NCBI GenBank assembly: GCA_943331855.1
Contig: CALQNE010000235.1
Location: forward strand, 1 to 5,677
From: Bordetella parapertussis
Lineage (GTDB): Bacteria > Pseudomonadota > Gammaproteobacteria > Burkholderiales > Burkholderiaceae_B
Length of the DNA: 5,677 bases
Direction: 5' to 3'
Made by a program: the position numbers and the translations under genes. Below, one piece after another: positions 1 to 5,677 of the stretch. The notes under the pieces were generated by a model. It was not told the DNA's origin. It saw nothing but the letters and a program-made list of their open reading frames with translations, and did not search any database. Positions within the stretch are counted from its first letter, which is position 1; each line of letters opens with the position of its first letter.

Positions 1-999
1 AACGTAGTCTGGCTTAAATCGAATTGCCTGCTCATAGCTCTCGACTGCTTGATCTAATTGGCTAAGCTCTACCAAGGCCACACCGCGGTTGTAATGAGCA
101 TCAGCATAATCAGGCTCGACACTAATCGCCTTGTCGTAGTCTGCAATCGCGTCATCCAACCGTTTCAGTTCCTTCAGTGCATTGCCACGATTTGAGTATG
201 CCTGTGCATAGTCTGGCCGGATCCTCAGTGCTTGATCGTAACTTGCGACCGCTTGTTCGGTTTGTTCAAGTTCTTTGAGCGCATTGCCGCGATTGCAATA
301 GGCCTCAGCGTAATTTGGTCTGGCGGTGATTGCGAGGTCGTAGCTGGCAACCGCTTGCTCTAAGCGGCGAAGTTCGAAGAGCGTTACGCCGCGGTTGTAA
401 TACGCCTCGGCATGATCAGGTTTGAGCTTGATCGCCTGATCGTAACTGGCAATCGCCTCTTCATACAAATTGAGCTCTAAAAAAGCAGTGCCACGATTTG
501 AGTACGCTTCGGCGTAATCCGGCTTGATCTTGATCGCCCGATCGTAACTAACAATCGCTTCGTCTAAGCGCTTGAGGTCTAACAGCGCATTGCCTCGATT
601 CGAGTGTGCTTCGGCATAATCCGGTTTAAGTTTGATTGCCGTCTCATAGCTAGCAATCGCCTCATCCAGCAGCTTCAGCGTCTTGAGCGCGTTACCACGG
701 TTTGAATAGGCCGCTGCGTTGTTGGGATTAATGTTGATCGCCCGACCAATCAAATCTGCAGCCGCCACTGGATTTTGAGTTTGCAATGCAAGCACCCCAA
801 GCAAATGCAGTGCATCGAAGTTCTTCGGATCTTTGGCTAGCACTTGCTCGTACAGCGCCTGTCCTTGGGCAAATTTCCCCTGCTGGTGTAAGGCTAAAGC
901 TCGCTGAAGAAGCGCGACGATGGCCGCTTGGCCAGACTGGCCTTTAGCCGGAGCTGCAATAGGCTTATTACGCGAAGGGATTTTTGGCGGGCGTGACAT
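1..999 (-). CDS. Tetratricopeptide-repeat (TPR) protein, N-terminal part, cut by the left edge
   Basis: The frame is open from an ATG at 999 to base 1, giving 333 codons with no stop, so the C-terminus lies outside the window. After a basic, proline-rich start (MSRPPKIPSRNKPIAAPAKG) come nine TPRs of 34 residues, at about 27-60, 61-94 and then seven uninterrupted units from 95 to 332. Each late unit carries the signature A-x-A-[YH]-x-N-R-G near its start and [DE]-[DEQ]-A-[IV]-x-x-[YD] and K/RPDY near its end. TPRs form a helical superhelix that binds other proteins. There is no signal peptide or membrane segment, so it is probably cytoplasmic. In Betaproteobacteria such arrays often precede a GT41 (O-GlcNAc-transferase/SPINDLY-like) or another catalytic domain, but that part is not visible, so a catalytic role is only a guess. 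No clear Shine-Dalgarno precedes the ATG. It starts 53 bp after the kinase gene on the same strand, so co-transcription is plausible. Confidence 0.93.
   Translation of the reverse strand, partial: MSRPPKIPSRNKPIAAPAKGQSGQAAIVALLQRALALHQQGKFAQGQALYEQVLAKDPKNFDALHLLGVLALQTQNPVAAADLIGRAININPNNAAAYSNRGNALKTLKLLDEAIASYETAIKLKPDYAEAHSNRGNALLDLKRLDEAIVSYDRAIKIKPDYAEAYSNRGTAFLELNLYEEAIASYDQAIKLKPDHAEAYYNRGVTLFELRRLEQAVASYDLAITARPNYAEAYCNRGNALKELEQTEQAVASYDQALRIRPDYAQAYSNRGNALKELKRLDDAIADYDKAISVEPDYADAHYNRGVALVELSQLDQAVESYEQAIRFKPDYV
4..717 (-). repeat. Seven tandem 102-bp units encoding TPRs
   Basis: Seven units of exactly 102 bp (34 codons) follow one another without insertion or deletion, covering residues 95-332 of the TPR protein. 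The segment encoding A-E-A-Y-x-N-R-G recurs in nearly the same nucleotide form in each unit, for example around 392-413, 494-515 and 596-617. The array probably continues past the left edge, because the next unit starts at codon 333. Confidence 0.92.
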
Positions 1000-1052
1000 T
1001 AAATTTTTTAAGCTTAGAGATATTCGAACATCGTGAAAACTGTCACCCGGCA

Positions 1053-3101
1053 TTAATTCAAATTGAGTGCAAACTCTACGGTAAAACTAAAAGTCGAGCC
1101 TTGCCCGGGTTGGCTCTCGATTTTAAGATCGCTGCCCATAAGCGCCAACAGGTCATTCGTGACGGCCAACCCTAAGCCAATACCTCCAAATCTACGGGTC
1201 ATCGATGTATCCGCTTGCGTAAAAGATTCCGCTATTTTTGACGATGCCGCGGCATCAAAGCCAATCCCGTTATCTTTCACGCTAAAAGTCAAAATCGCAT
1301 GCGACATAGTTTGATTCGCCAAGCGTACCTGCACCTCAACTTTTCCCTGAGTAGAGAATTTAATGGCATTATCAACTAAGTTATTCAAAATCTGCTGCAG
1401 ACTTCGGCCAGCGCCCAAAAGATGTTGAGGAATATCCTGGGCCACGGTGAACACCAACTCGAGCCCCTTTTGCTCTGCCACCAATTGAAAAGCGTCCGTC
1501 AACGCTAACAATACGTCGTTAAGCTTAAACGGTGCGTGACTTAATTCGACTCTGCCAGCTTCTATCTCGACCAAATCCAGTATGCGATTAATAAGCGTTA
1601 ACAGATGCTGGCCTGATCCCTGGATATCACCGACGTATTCACTTTGCTTGTCATTCAACGCGCCGAAGGTCTTGCGTTGCAATAATTCCGAAAACCCAAT
1701 GATCGCGTTCAACGGCGTACGCAGCTCATGCGACATCATGCCCAAAAACTCTGACTTAGCCTTGAGTGCTCGCAACGCCTCGTCTTTCGAACGCCTGAGC
1801 TCAACGTCGATCTGTTTTCGCTCAGTTATATCCCTAGACGCCGCGTAAATATAGATTTGACCAGCGATTGTCACGGGTGAAATTGATACATCCACGTCCA
1901 TCAAGCTTCCATCTTTTTTTCGATAAACGGTTTCAATCTGTCGCGTCCAGCGATCTTCAGAAAAATCATCTAACAGGCTTTGCACTTGTTGGGCCGAGAG
2001 TTGCGCATTCCATTGCGTTATGCCGAACGTTAATACTTCTTCGCGCGTGTATCCGAGTTGATCACAGAACGCCGTATTCGCATCGTAAACAGTCCCATCC
2101 AACCGAAGAATGTGAATACCGTCTAGCGATGACTCCATCAGGATTTGATAGCGATTACGCTCAGCAATTGTTTCTTGGTGACTTTGGTCTAGCAGTGCGT
2201 AGGCGCGCCTCTGCCGAAAGAAGAAAAAACCAATCAATAAATCTAAAAGAAGTGCCCCCAGGGCGGTGAAAGTCATACTACTTCGCCATCTGACCAAATA
2301 GTCCTGTTGGGCAATTCCTATGTTGATGTAGTACGGGTATGGGCTCAATCGTTGAAAAGCAAAGATGCGCGTGAGACCATCGGTCATCGCCCTTGAAAGG
2401 ATCGTGCCTGACTCGCGCTGATTAACGGCTATGTGCGTCGGGCTGTTCCGAACCTTTGAGTTAAGTGGACCAGGAATCTCTGGGAAACGATAGATCAACG
2501 TGCCATCGTCAATCGTTCGAATAGCGATGGCTGCGTTAGGCCCAGGAGCAATTTTTTTGAACTCAGATTGCAGGGAAGCCACGGGGATTAAGATGACAAT
2601 GCTACCCATGAATTTACCCTCTCTAGAGAGGATCGCTTTGGCAATTGGCAGCGCGACAAACGGCGAATAGCGAGCCGCCACGGTTAATGTCGAGTAATGA
2701 ACAGCTTCGGGATACTGTTTGGACTGTTGAAAATACTCTCGATCAGCAATCGTCACGCCGACAGCAGCCGGTGTCAAGCCGTAGCGGGGCATGCCATTCG
2801 AATCAAAGATACGGATAGAACCAATCAGAGGGTTCAATTTGACTTGGTACTTCAGCAAGTCAACGACTTCAGCTTCATCCCGTGGATTCGCGCCCGGCTC
2901 CAAAGACTCAGGCTTGATTTGACTCGCCAAAAATTTAATCGATCGATCTATACCATCGAATGTTTTTAGCAGTTCTTGGGCCAATACATAGTTGAGGCTT
3001 TCGGCGTGGCGCTCAACGTACTCGGTTTCTGCTTGGTAAGAGCGCCAACCCTGAAACACCACCAAAAAGGTCAGCCCAAGTGTTAAGGCGACAAAAGGCA
3101 T
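1053..3101 (-). CDS. Membrane sensor histidine kinase (Cache-like sensor, PAS, HisKA, HATPase_c)
   Basis: The protein is 682 residues. Order of parts: transmembrane helix at about 3-18; periplasmic domain at about 20-270 resembling a double Cache fold (FDSNG near 99-103, IADREYF at 118-124, AKAILSREGKFMGS near 154-167); second helix at about 276-296; PAS at about 315-380 with a PAC-type end (RKKDGS, then SRDITERK at 422-429); HisKA with phospho-acceptor His458 in SHELRTPLN; HATPase_c with the N box around N574/N578, the G1 box DNGIG at 610-614, and the G2 box GGIGLGL at 639-645. It should sense a small extracellular ligand and autophosphorylate His458. The G2 box has Ile where GGTGLGL is usual, a mild change. 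There is no receiver domain and no response regulator in the window, so the partner is unknown. The ATG at 3101 is preceded by AGAGG at 3106-3110, four bases away. The frame stays open upstream to a TGA at 3210-3212, so a longer N-terminus from a non-standard start is possible. Confidence 0.95.
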   Translation of the reverse strand: MPFVALTLGLTFLVVFQGWRSYQAETEYVERHAESLNYVLAQELLKTFDGIDRSIKFLASQIKPESLEPGANPRDEAEVVDLLKYQVKLNPLIGSIRIFDSNGMPRYGLTPAAVGVTIADREYFQQSKQYPEAVHYSTLTVAARYSPFVALPIAKAILSREGKFMGSIVILIPVASLQSEFKKIAPGPNAAIAIRTIDDGTLIYRFPEIPGPLNSKVRNSPTHIAVNQRESGTILSRAMTDGLTRIFAFQRLSPYPYYINIGIAQQDYLVRWRSSMTFTALGALLLDLLIGFFFFRQRRAYALLDQSHQETIAERNRYQILMESSLDGIHILRLDGTVYDANTAFCDQLGYTREEVLTFGITQWNAQLSAQQVQSLLDDFSEDRWTRQIETVYRKKDGSLMDVDVSISPVTIAGQIYIYAASRDITERKQIDVELRRSKDEALRALKAKSEFLGMMSHELRTPLNAIIGFSELLQRKTFGALNDKQSEYVGDIQGSGQHLLTLINRILDLVEIEAGRVELSHAPFKLNDVLLALTDAFQLVAEQKGLELVFTVAQDIPQHLLGAGRSLQQILNNLVDNAIKFSTQGKVEVQVRLANQTMSHAILTFSVKDNGIGFDAAASSKIAESFTQADTSMTRRFGGIGLGLAVTNDLLALMGSDLKIESQPGQGSTFSFTVEFALNLN

Positions 3102-3184
3102 CCAGCCTCTCAGAAAGCGTGATGCACCCTGAAGAAGGGCGTTGCTTAAGACAGGCAGATTAATCTTGTACCCTTTGAACAGAA

Positions 3185-3213
3185 AGTTAACGCCGATAAG
3201 CGAATACGGTCAA
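3185..3213 (-). promoter_or_regulatory. Weak candidate sigma70 promoter for the histidine kinase
   Basis: On the minus strand, TTGACC (3213-3208, five of six consensus bases) is followed after 17 bp by TTAACT (3190-3185, three of six). It would start transcription near 3178, about 75 bases before the kinase ATG. The poor -10 keeps confidence low. The kinase could instead be read through from the tRNA promoter. Confidence 0.25.
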
Positions 3214-3255
3214 TCTATTGTAATAAGGTAATCGACGATTTGACTACTTGTAAGA

Positions 3256-3332
<77 letters not shown>

Positions 3333-3353
3333 ACGGGTGCGTGCTTGGTAAAA

Positions 3354-3383
3354 ATTCTAGCAAATTATTTGCGTGGTGGTGAA
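3354..3383 (-). promoter_or_regulatory. sigma70 promoter of tRNA-Pro
   Basis: On the minus strand, a -35 TTCACC (3383-3378, four of six consensus) and a -10 TAGAAT (3359-3354, five of six) are separated by 18 bp. Transcription would start near 3347, leaving a leader of about 15 bases before the tRNA 5' end at 3332, as expected for RNase P processing. An AT-rich stretch lies further upstream, beyond 3420. Confidence 0.65.
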
Positions 3384-3423
3384 GATCGAATGCTCACAAC
3401 CAATTGGAAAACGAGGGATTAAC

Positions 3424-3504
3424 TGACTCATATATAAGTATTTATATTAGAGTTTTTTATTGTTATGACTGTCATATATAGTCAGATAATATTGACATAT
3501 AAAG
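3424..3504 (+). repeat. Three related TGAC(T)..CATATA motifs
   Basis: TGACT-CATATATAAG at 3424-3438, TGACTGT-CATATATAG at 3466-3481 and TGA-CATATAAAG at 3493-3504 share the order TGAC(T) then CATATA(TA). Their starts are 42 and 27 bp apart. The third copy overlaps the TTGACA element. The region's AT bias makes chance similarity possible. Confidence 0.35.
3464..3476. promoter_or_regulatory. Perfect palindrome, possible operator
   Basis: TATGAC-T-GTCATA is a perfect inverted repeat of six bases around a single T. An overlapping inverted pair, TGACT (3466-3470) and AGTCA (3480-3484), encloses a nine-base AT-rich centre. The site lies just upstream of the possible promoter elements of the outer-membrane protein gene, where a repressor or activator dimer could bind. 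No regulator family is identified. Confidence 0.35.
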
Positions 3505-3531
3505 TTAATTTTTCTAACAAATCCATTAGCC

Positions 3532-4425
3532 ATGTACCTGATTGCCCAAACAATAGTCGGTCTTCTACTTTTGATCCCTACGCTTACCCAAGCGATTGAT
3601 CTTCAGCCCAACGATATCGTCGCACCTGCACCAGACAAAACGTTCGCCATGCTTTCATACTACGGCACGGAGAATCGCACGTTCTATCGCGATGGCTCTG
3701 CCGTCTCTGGCCCCGCACTACAAAATCCAGTCATCGAAAATAATAGTGCGATTCTGCGCTTAGCCAGAAGCTATTCGCTGCTCGGCATGCCTGCGGTCTC
3801 ATTTGTTCAGTTGCCCTACAGCGATCTGAAACTCGGCGGCTCTCTGTCCGGCCTCAGTGGTGCAACAGGCGTCGCTGATGTCAACCTCGCGACTGTTATT
3901 TGGCCTTATGCAAATCGAAGCACTCGAACTTACTTTGGTCTGGCGGGTTACTTAACGATCCCAGCCGGCAAGTATGCAAGTAACCAGATGTTCAACGTCG
4001 GCGAAAACCGATACCGCGTCGATTTGCAAGCGGGCTTTCAGACACCCATCGTCGGCAACTTAGATGGGATGATCGCCTTTGACACCCGTTGGTTCGGTGC
4101 AAACAATAGCTGTGCGACAGCGTGTACTTCGGCGACAAATGTCACGCTCAACCAGCGGCCCTTATCCACGCTTCAACTCGGTCCCGTTTATAAAATCAAC
4201 GAAACCTTTACTGCCGGTGCGAGCTATTTTTATGTCAGCGGCGGGGGCACCACTACAAACGGCATCTCTCAAAATAATGAAATCAAGACGCAGAGATTCC
4301 TTTTAGGTCTTCATGCCTATACCGACGTCGGCAGGTTTTCATTGCAGTACGGTCGAGACATGGAAACGGTCAACGGGTTCGAGCAAACCCGTGTGCTCGC
4401 GTTTAGATACATGCGCAGTTTCTAA
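3532..4425 (+). CDS. Outer-membrane beta-barrel protein, Phenol_MetA_deg family (PF13557)
   Basis: The 297-residue protein has a hydrophobic leader with a likely signal peptidase cut after Ala21 (TQA|ID) and ends in Phe, the usual C-terminal signal for BamA-assisted barrel insertion. Family-like landmarks in order: a short N-terminal D-I-V-A-P-P-like segment, FYRDG at 51-55, GSLSGLSGATGVAD near 103-116, YFGLAGYLTIPAGKY at 134-148, NVGENRYRVDLQAG at 155-168, and LQYGRDMETVNGF at 271-283. These match PF13557 proteins, presumed outer-membrane transporters often found with aromatic-compound catabolism. The substrate here is unknown and no catabolic genes are adjacent. Cys194 and Cys198, the only cysteines, sit in a probable surface loop. 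Odd points: the signal n-region (MYLIAQ) has no Lys or Arg, and no Shine-Dalgarno precedes the ATG. There is no other ATG, GTG or TTG between it and the in-frame TGA at 3493-3495. It converges on ispB with 16 bp between the stops. Confidence 0.88.
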   Translation: MYLIAQTIVGLLLLIPTLTQAIDLQPNDIVAPAPDKTFAMLSYYGTENRTFYRDGSAVSGPALQNPVIENNSAILRLARSYSLLGMPAVSFVQLPYSDLKLGGSLSGLSGATGVADVNLATVIWPYANRSTRTYFGLAGYLTIPAGKYASNQMFNVGENRYRVDLQAGFQTPIVGNLDGMIAFDTRWFGANNSCATACTSATNVTLNQRPLSTLQLGPVYKINETFTAGASYFYVSGGGTTTNGISQNNEIKTQRFLLGLHAYTDVGRFSLQYGRDMETVNGFEQTRVLAFRYMRSF

Positions 4426-4431
4426 GCGCAT
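4411..4431. other. Inverted repeat across the stop codon of the outer-membrane gene
   Basis: ATGCGC (4411-4416) and GCGCAT (4426-4431) form a perfect six-base inverted repeat around a nine-base loop that contains the TAA stop. It occupies much of the narrow junction between two convergent genes. Neither strand has a T-run after it, so it is not a standard intrinsic terminator. It may slow polymerase or protect the 3' end, or be chance. Confidence 0.3.
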
Positions 4432-4441
4432 CCGCGTAATC

Positions 4442-5410
4442 TCAGCGATCGCGACCAACCGCGAAGGCGCAAAAGCTAAGTAATGCATCGCGCGCGGCTG
4501 ACACCGGAAACGCCTTGAGCGCTTCGCAGGCCATGTCAGCCTCGGCCACGGCACACTGCTGTGCATGTTCAAGGGCGCCGGTGTCATGTATCGCTTGCGC
4601 GACCGCATCAAAATCAGCCTCGCCGTGCTCAATCGCCTGTCGTACCAGCTGTTTCTGTAAGTCAGTGCCCACTTCAAGGACTCGGATAAGTGGGAGAGTC
4701 GGCTTGCCTTCGCGCAAATCATCACCCACGTTTTTGCCAAGTGCATTCACATCGCCGCTATAATCTAGTACATCATCAACGAGCTGAAAAGCTGTGCCAA
4801 TGTGTCGTCCGTAGGCAGCGGCAGCCTCGCGCTGGATCGCGTTTGCCCCAGCCAGGACTGCCCCCGCTTCGGCGGCGGCCTCAAAAAGCTTGGCCGTTTT
4901 AAACCGAACCACCTGTAAATAACGCGCTTCAGAGACATCGGGATCGTGCACATTGAGCAACTGCAACACCTCGCCCTCAGCGATTACGGTGGTGGCGCCA
5001 GACATAATTTTCATAATGGGCATGCTGTTGACGTCAACCATCATCTCAAAAGCGCGCGAGTACAGATAATCACCCACTAAAACGCTGGCGGCATTACCAA
5101 AAACCGCATTGGCCGTGCTGCGACCGCGTCTGAGGGCCGATTCATCGACCACATCGTCATGTAAAAGGGTAGCCGTATGGATAAATTCGACCACCGCTGC
5201 CATCAGATGGTGATGCCCCCCCTTGTAACCAAGCGCCTGCGCCACCAGCAGCAACATAGCCGGGCGCATACGTTTACCCCCGGCCCCGATGATGTAATCA
5301 CCGATTGTTCGGATTAAAACCACGTCCGAATCAAGCCGAGACCGGATCACGGCATCAACGGCATCCATATCCCGGGCAACGGGGACGAGCAGGTCAGAGA
5401 TCTTTTGCAC
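4442..5410 (-). CDS. ispB: Octaprenyl diphosphate synthase (long-chain trans-polyprenyl synthase)
   Basis: IspB extends farnesyl diphosphate with isopentenyl diphosphate to make the C40 side chain of ubiquinone-8, acting in the cytoplasm as a homodimer. At 322 residues it matches the usual IspB length. Visible landmarks: GGKRMRP at 44-50 (substrate-binding Lys46 and Arg49); first Asp-rich motif DDVVD at 85-89 (Asp85, Asp86, Asp89) followed by RRGR; GNAASVLVGD at 105-114; AEGEVLQL near 144-151; FQ at 208-209 and second Asp-rich motif DDVLD at 212-216; GKNVGDDLREGKPTLPL at 225-241; and a C-terminal RDR as in E. coli IspB. Small residues before the first Asp motif (ATLLH) fit a long-chain product, though exact length cannot be read from sequence. 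The start codon is GTG (5410-5408). An in-frame stop seven codons upstream leaves no earlier start, and the N-terminus aligns with known IspB. The Shine-Dalgarno is weak (AGAAAG). It is divergent from rplU, a common proteobacterial arrangement. Confidence 0.97.
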   Translation of the reverse strand: MQKISDLLVPVARDMDAVDAVIRSRLDSDVVLIRTIGDYIIGAGGKRMRPAMLLLVAQALGYKGGHHHLMAAVVEFIHTATLLHDDVVDESALRRGRSTANAVFGNAASVLVGDYLYSRAFEMMVDVNSMPIMKIMSGATTVIAEGEVLQLLNVHDPDVSEARYLQVVRFKTAKLFEAAAEAGAVLAGANAIQREAAAAYGRHIGTAFQLVDDVLDYSGDVNALGKNVGDDLREGKPTLPLIRVLEVGTDLQKQLVRQAIEHGEADFDAVAQAIHDTGALEHAQQCAVAEADMACEALKAFPVSAARDALLSFCAFAVGRDR

Positions 5411-5421
5411 AGGACTTTCTT

Positions 5422-5450
5422 TTGACTTTCAAGTGGTTACGGGCTATTAT
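5422..5450 (+). promoter_or_regulatory. Strong sigma70 promoter of rplU
   Basis: TTGACT (5422-5427) and TATTAT (5445-5450) each match five of six consensus bases and are separated by the ideal 17 bp. Transcription should start near 5457, giving a leader of about 50 bases before the rplU ATG. A strong promoter is expected for a ribosomal-protein operon. No equally good promoter for ispB is visible on the opposite strand of this 97-bp gap. Confidence 0.8.
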
Positions 5451-5456
5451 TTCGGG

Positions 5457-5475
5457 CTCGGCTACTTTAGCCGAG
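5457..5475 (+). promoter_or_regulatory. Stem-loop at the 5' end of the rplU leader
   Basis: CTCGGCTA (5457-5464) pairs perfectly with TAGCCGAG (5468-5475) around a three-base CTT loop. It begins about seven bases after the -10 element, so it would form the very start of the mRNA. No T-run follows (ATTCCAATTG), which argues against a terminator. It could stabilise the transcript or serve in autoregulation by L21, but neither is shown by the sequence. Confidence 0.55.
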
Positions 5476-5507
5476 ATTCCAATTGCACTAAAACACGAGG
5501 TTAACCC

Positions 5508-5677
5508 ATGTACGCGGTCATAAAAACTGGAGGCAAGCAGTATCGCATTGCTTCTGGTGAAAAACTTAAAATAGAACAGATACCGGCAGACATTGGGCAA
5601 GAAATCACGCTGGATCAGGTGTTATCCGTAGGCGAAGGCGACCAACTTAAGGTTGGTACTCCGCTTGTGGCTGGCGC
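5508..5677 (+). CDS. rplU: 50S ribosomal protein L21, N-terminal part, cut by the right edge
   Basis: The reading frame from ATG 5508 gives 56 complete codons and runs off the right edge. It begins [19 protein letters not shown] and continues through [14 protein letters not shown] and VGEGD to VGTPLVAGA. This is the unmistakable L21 N-terminus, about half of the usual length of roughly 100 residues. L21 binds 23S rRNA in the large ribosomal subunit. A good Shine-Dalgarno, GAGG at 5497-5500, lies seven bases before the ATG. rplU is normally followed by rpmA (L27), and often by the GTPase gene obgE, which would lie beyond the window. Divergent from ispB. Confidence 0.97.
   Translation, partial: MYAVIKTGGKQYRIASGEKLKIEQIPADIGQEITLDQVLSVGEGDQLKVGTPLVAG

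Larger units (their letters stand above)
3421..3531 (+). promoter_or_regulatory. AT-rich regulatory region upstream of the outer-membrane protein gene
   Basis: This stretch is much richer in A and T than its neighbours and carries no credible gene. It holds a perfect consensus -35 TTGACA at 3492-3497, but the base positions 17 bp on (TAACAA, 3515-3520) match a -10 poorly. Good -10 look-alikes, TATAGT (3477-3482) and GATAAT (3485-3490), lack a convincing -35. The promoter of the downstream gene is therefore probably here but cannot be fixed. The palindrome and repeated motifs listed separately suggest binding by a regulator. No Shine-Dalgarno is visible before the ATG at 3532. Confidence 0.4.

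Noticed and set aside
4..717. Periodic repeats as a CRISPR array or DNA satellite
   Set aside because: The 102-bp period is an intact reading frame of 34-residue TPR units, which explains the repetition fully.
1033..1046. GTGA...TCAC inverted repeat between the kinase and TPR genes as a terminator
   Set aside because: The stem is only four base pairs with no T-run, so it is within chance expectation.
1063..2969. Several plus-strand frames of 63-133 codons inside the kinase gene
   Set aside because: They are antisense shadows of a clear histidine kinase, with no family features and no upstream ribosome sites.
4339..4746. Minus-strand frame of 135 codons overlapping the ends of the porin-like gene and ispB
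   Set aside because: It overlaps the ispB reading frame, which has all its family motifs, and shows no domain of its own.
5457..5475. rplU leader hairpin as an intrinsic terminator for ispB or rplU
   Set aside because: No T-run follows on either strand, and the position at the predicted mRNA start does not suit a terminator.
4515..5600. Other 62-82 codon frames over ispB and the ispB/rplU gap
   Set aside because: They are low-complexity or arginine-rich shadows in other frames. The one at 5394-5600 on the minus strand runs antisense through rplU and its promoter.

Overview
The window looks like ordinary chromosomal DNA from a Gram-negative proteobacterium, most likely a betaproteobacterium of moderate GC content. 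The best indicator is the L21 N-terminus at the right edge, with its [14 protein letters not shown] and VGEG stretches, which matches my memory of betaproteobacterial L21 far better than E. coli L21. The divergent ispB/rplU pair, a ubiquinone-type polyprenyl synthase and an outer-membrane barrel protein all fit. The placement rests on remembered family sequences, not on a search.

Layout from left to right. (1) 1-999, minus: the N-terminal 333 codons of a tetratricopeptide-repeat (TPR) protein that runs off the left edge. Seven consecutive 34-residue repeats are in perfect 102-bp register. (2) 1053-3101, minus: a 682-residue membrane sensor histidine kinase with a periplasmic Cache-like sensor, PAS, HisKA and HATPase_c domains, and no response regulator in view. 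(3) 3256-3332, minus: tRNA-Pro(CGG) with an encoded CCA and a good sigma70 promoter. (4) 3421-3531: an AT-rich intergenic stretch with a palindrome and three related motifs. (5) 3532-4425, plus: an outer-membrane protein of the Phenol_MetA_deg family. (6) 4442-5410, minus: ispB, convergent with the porin-like gene and only 16 bp from it. (7) 5411-5507: the ispB/rplU divergent region, with a strong rplU promoter and a perfect stem-loop at the predicted 5' end of the rplU mRNA. (8) 5508-5677, plus: the N-terminal part of rplU.

Functionally the right part is housekeeping: the ubiquinone side chain, a 50S ribosomal protein and a proline tRNA. The left part is accessory: a sensor kinase followed after 53 bp by a TPR scaffold on the same strand, possibly co-transcribed with the tRNA, since I see no terminator between them. 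The two partial edge genes (TPR and rplU) are real even though each is cut by the window.

I found no mobile element, CRISPR array, toxin-antitoxin pair or defence system, and no convincing undescribed system. The observations most worth a second look are the repeated motif and palindrome upstream of the outer-membrane gene, the rplU leader hairpin and the highly regular TPR array.
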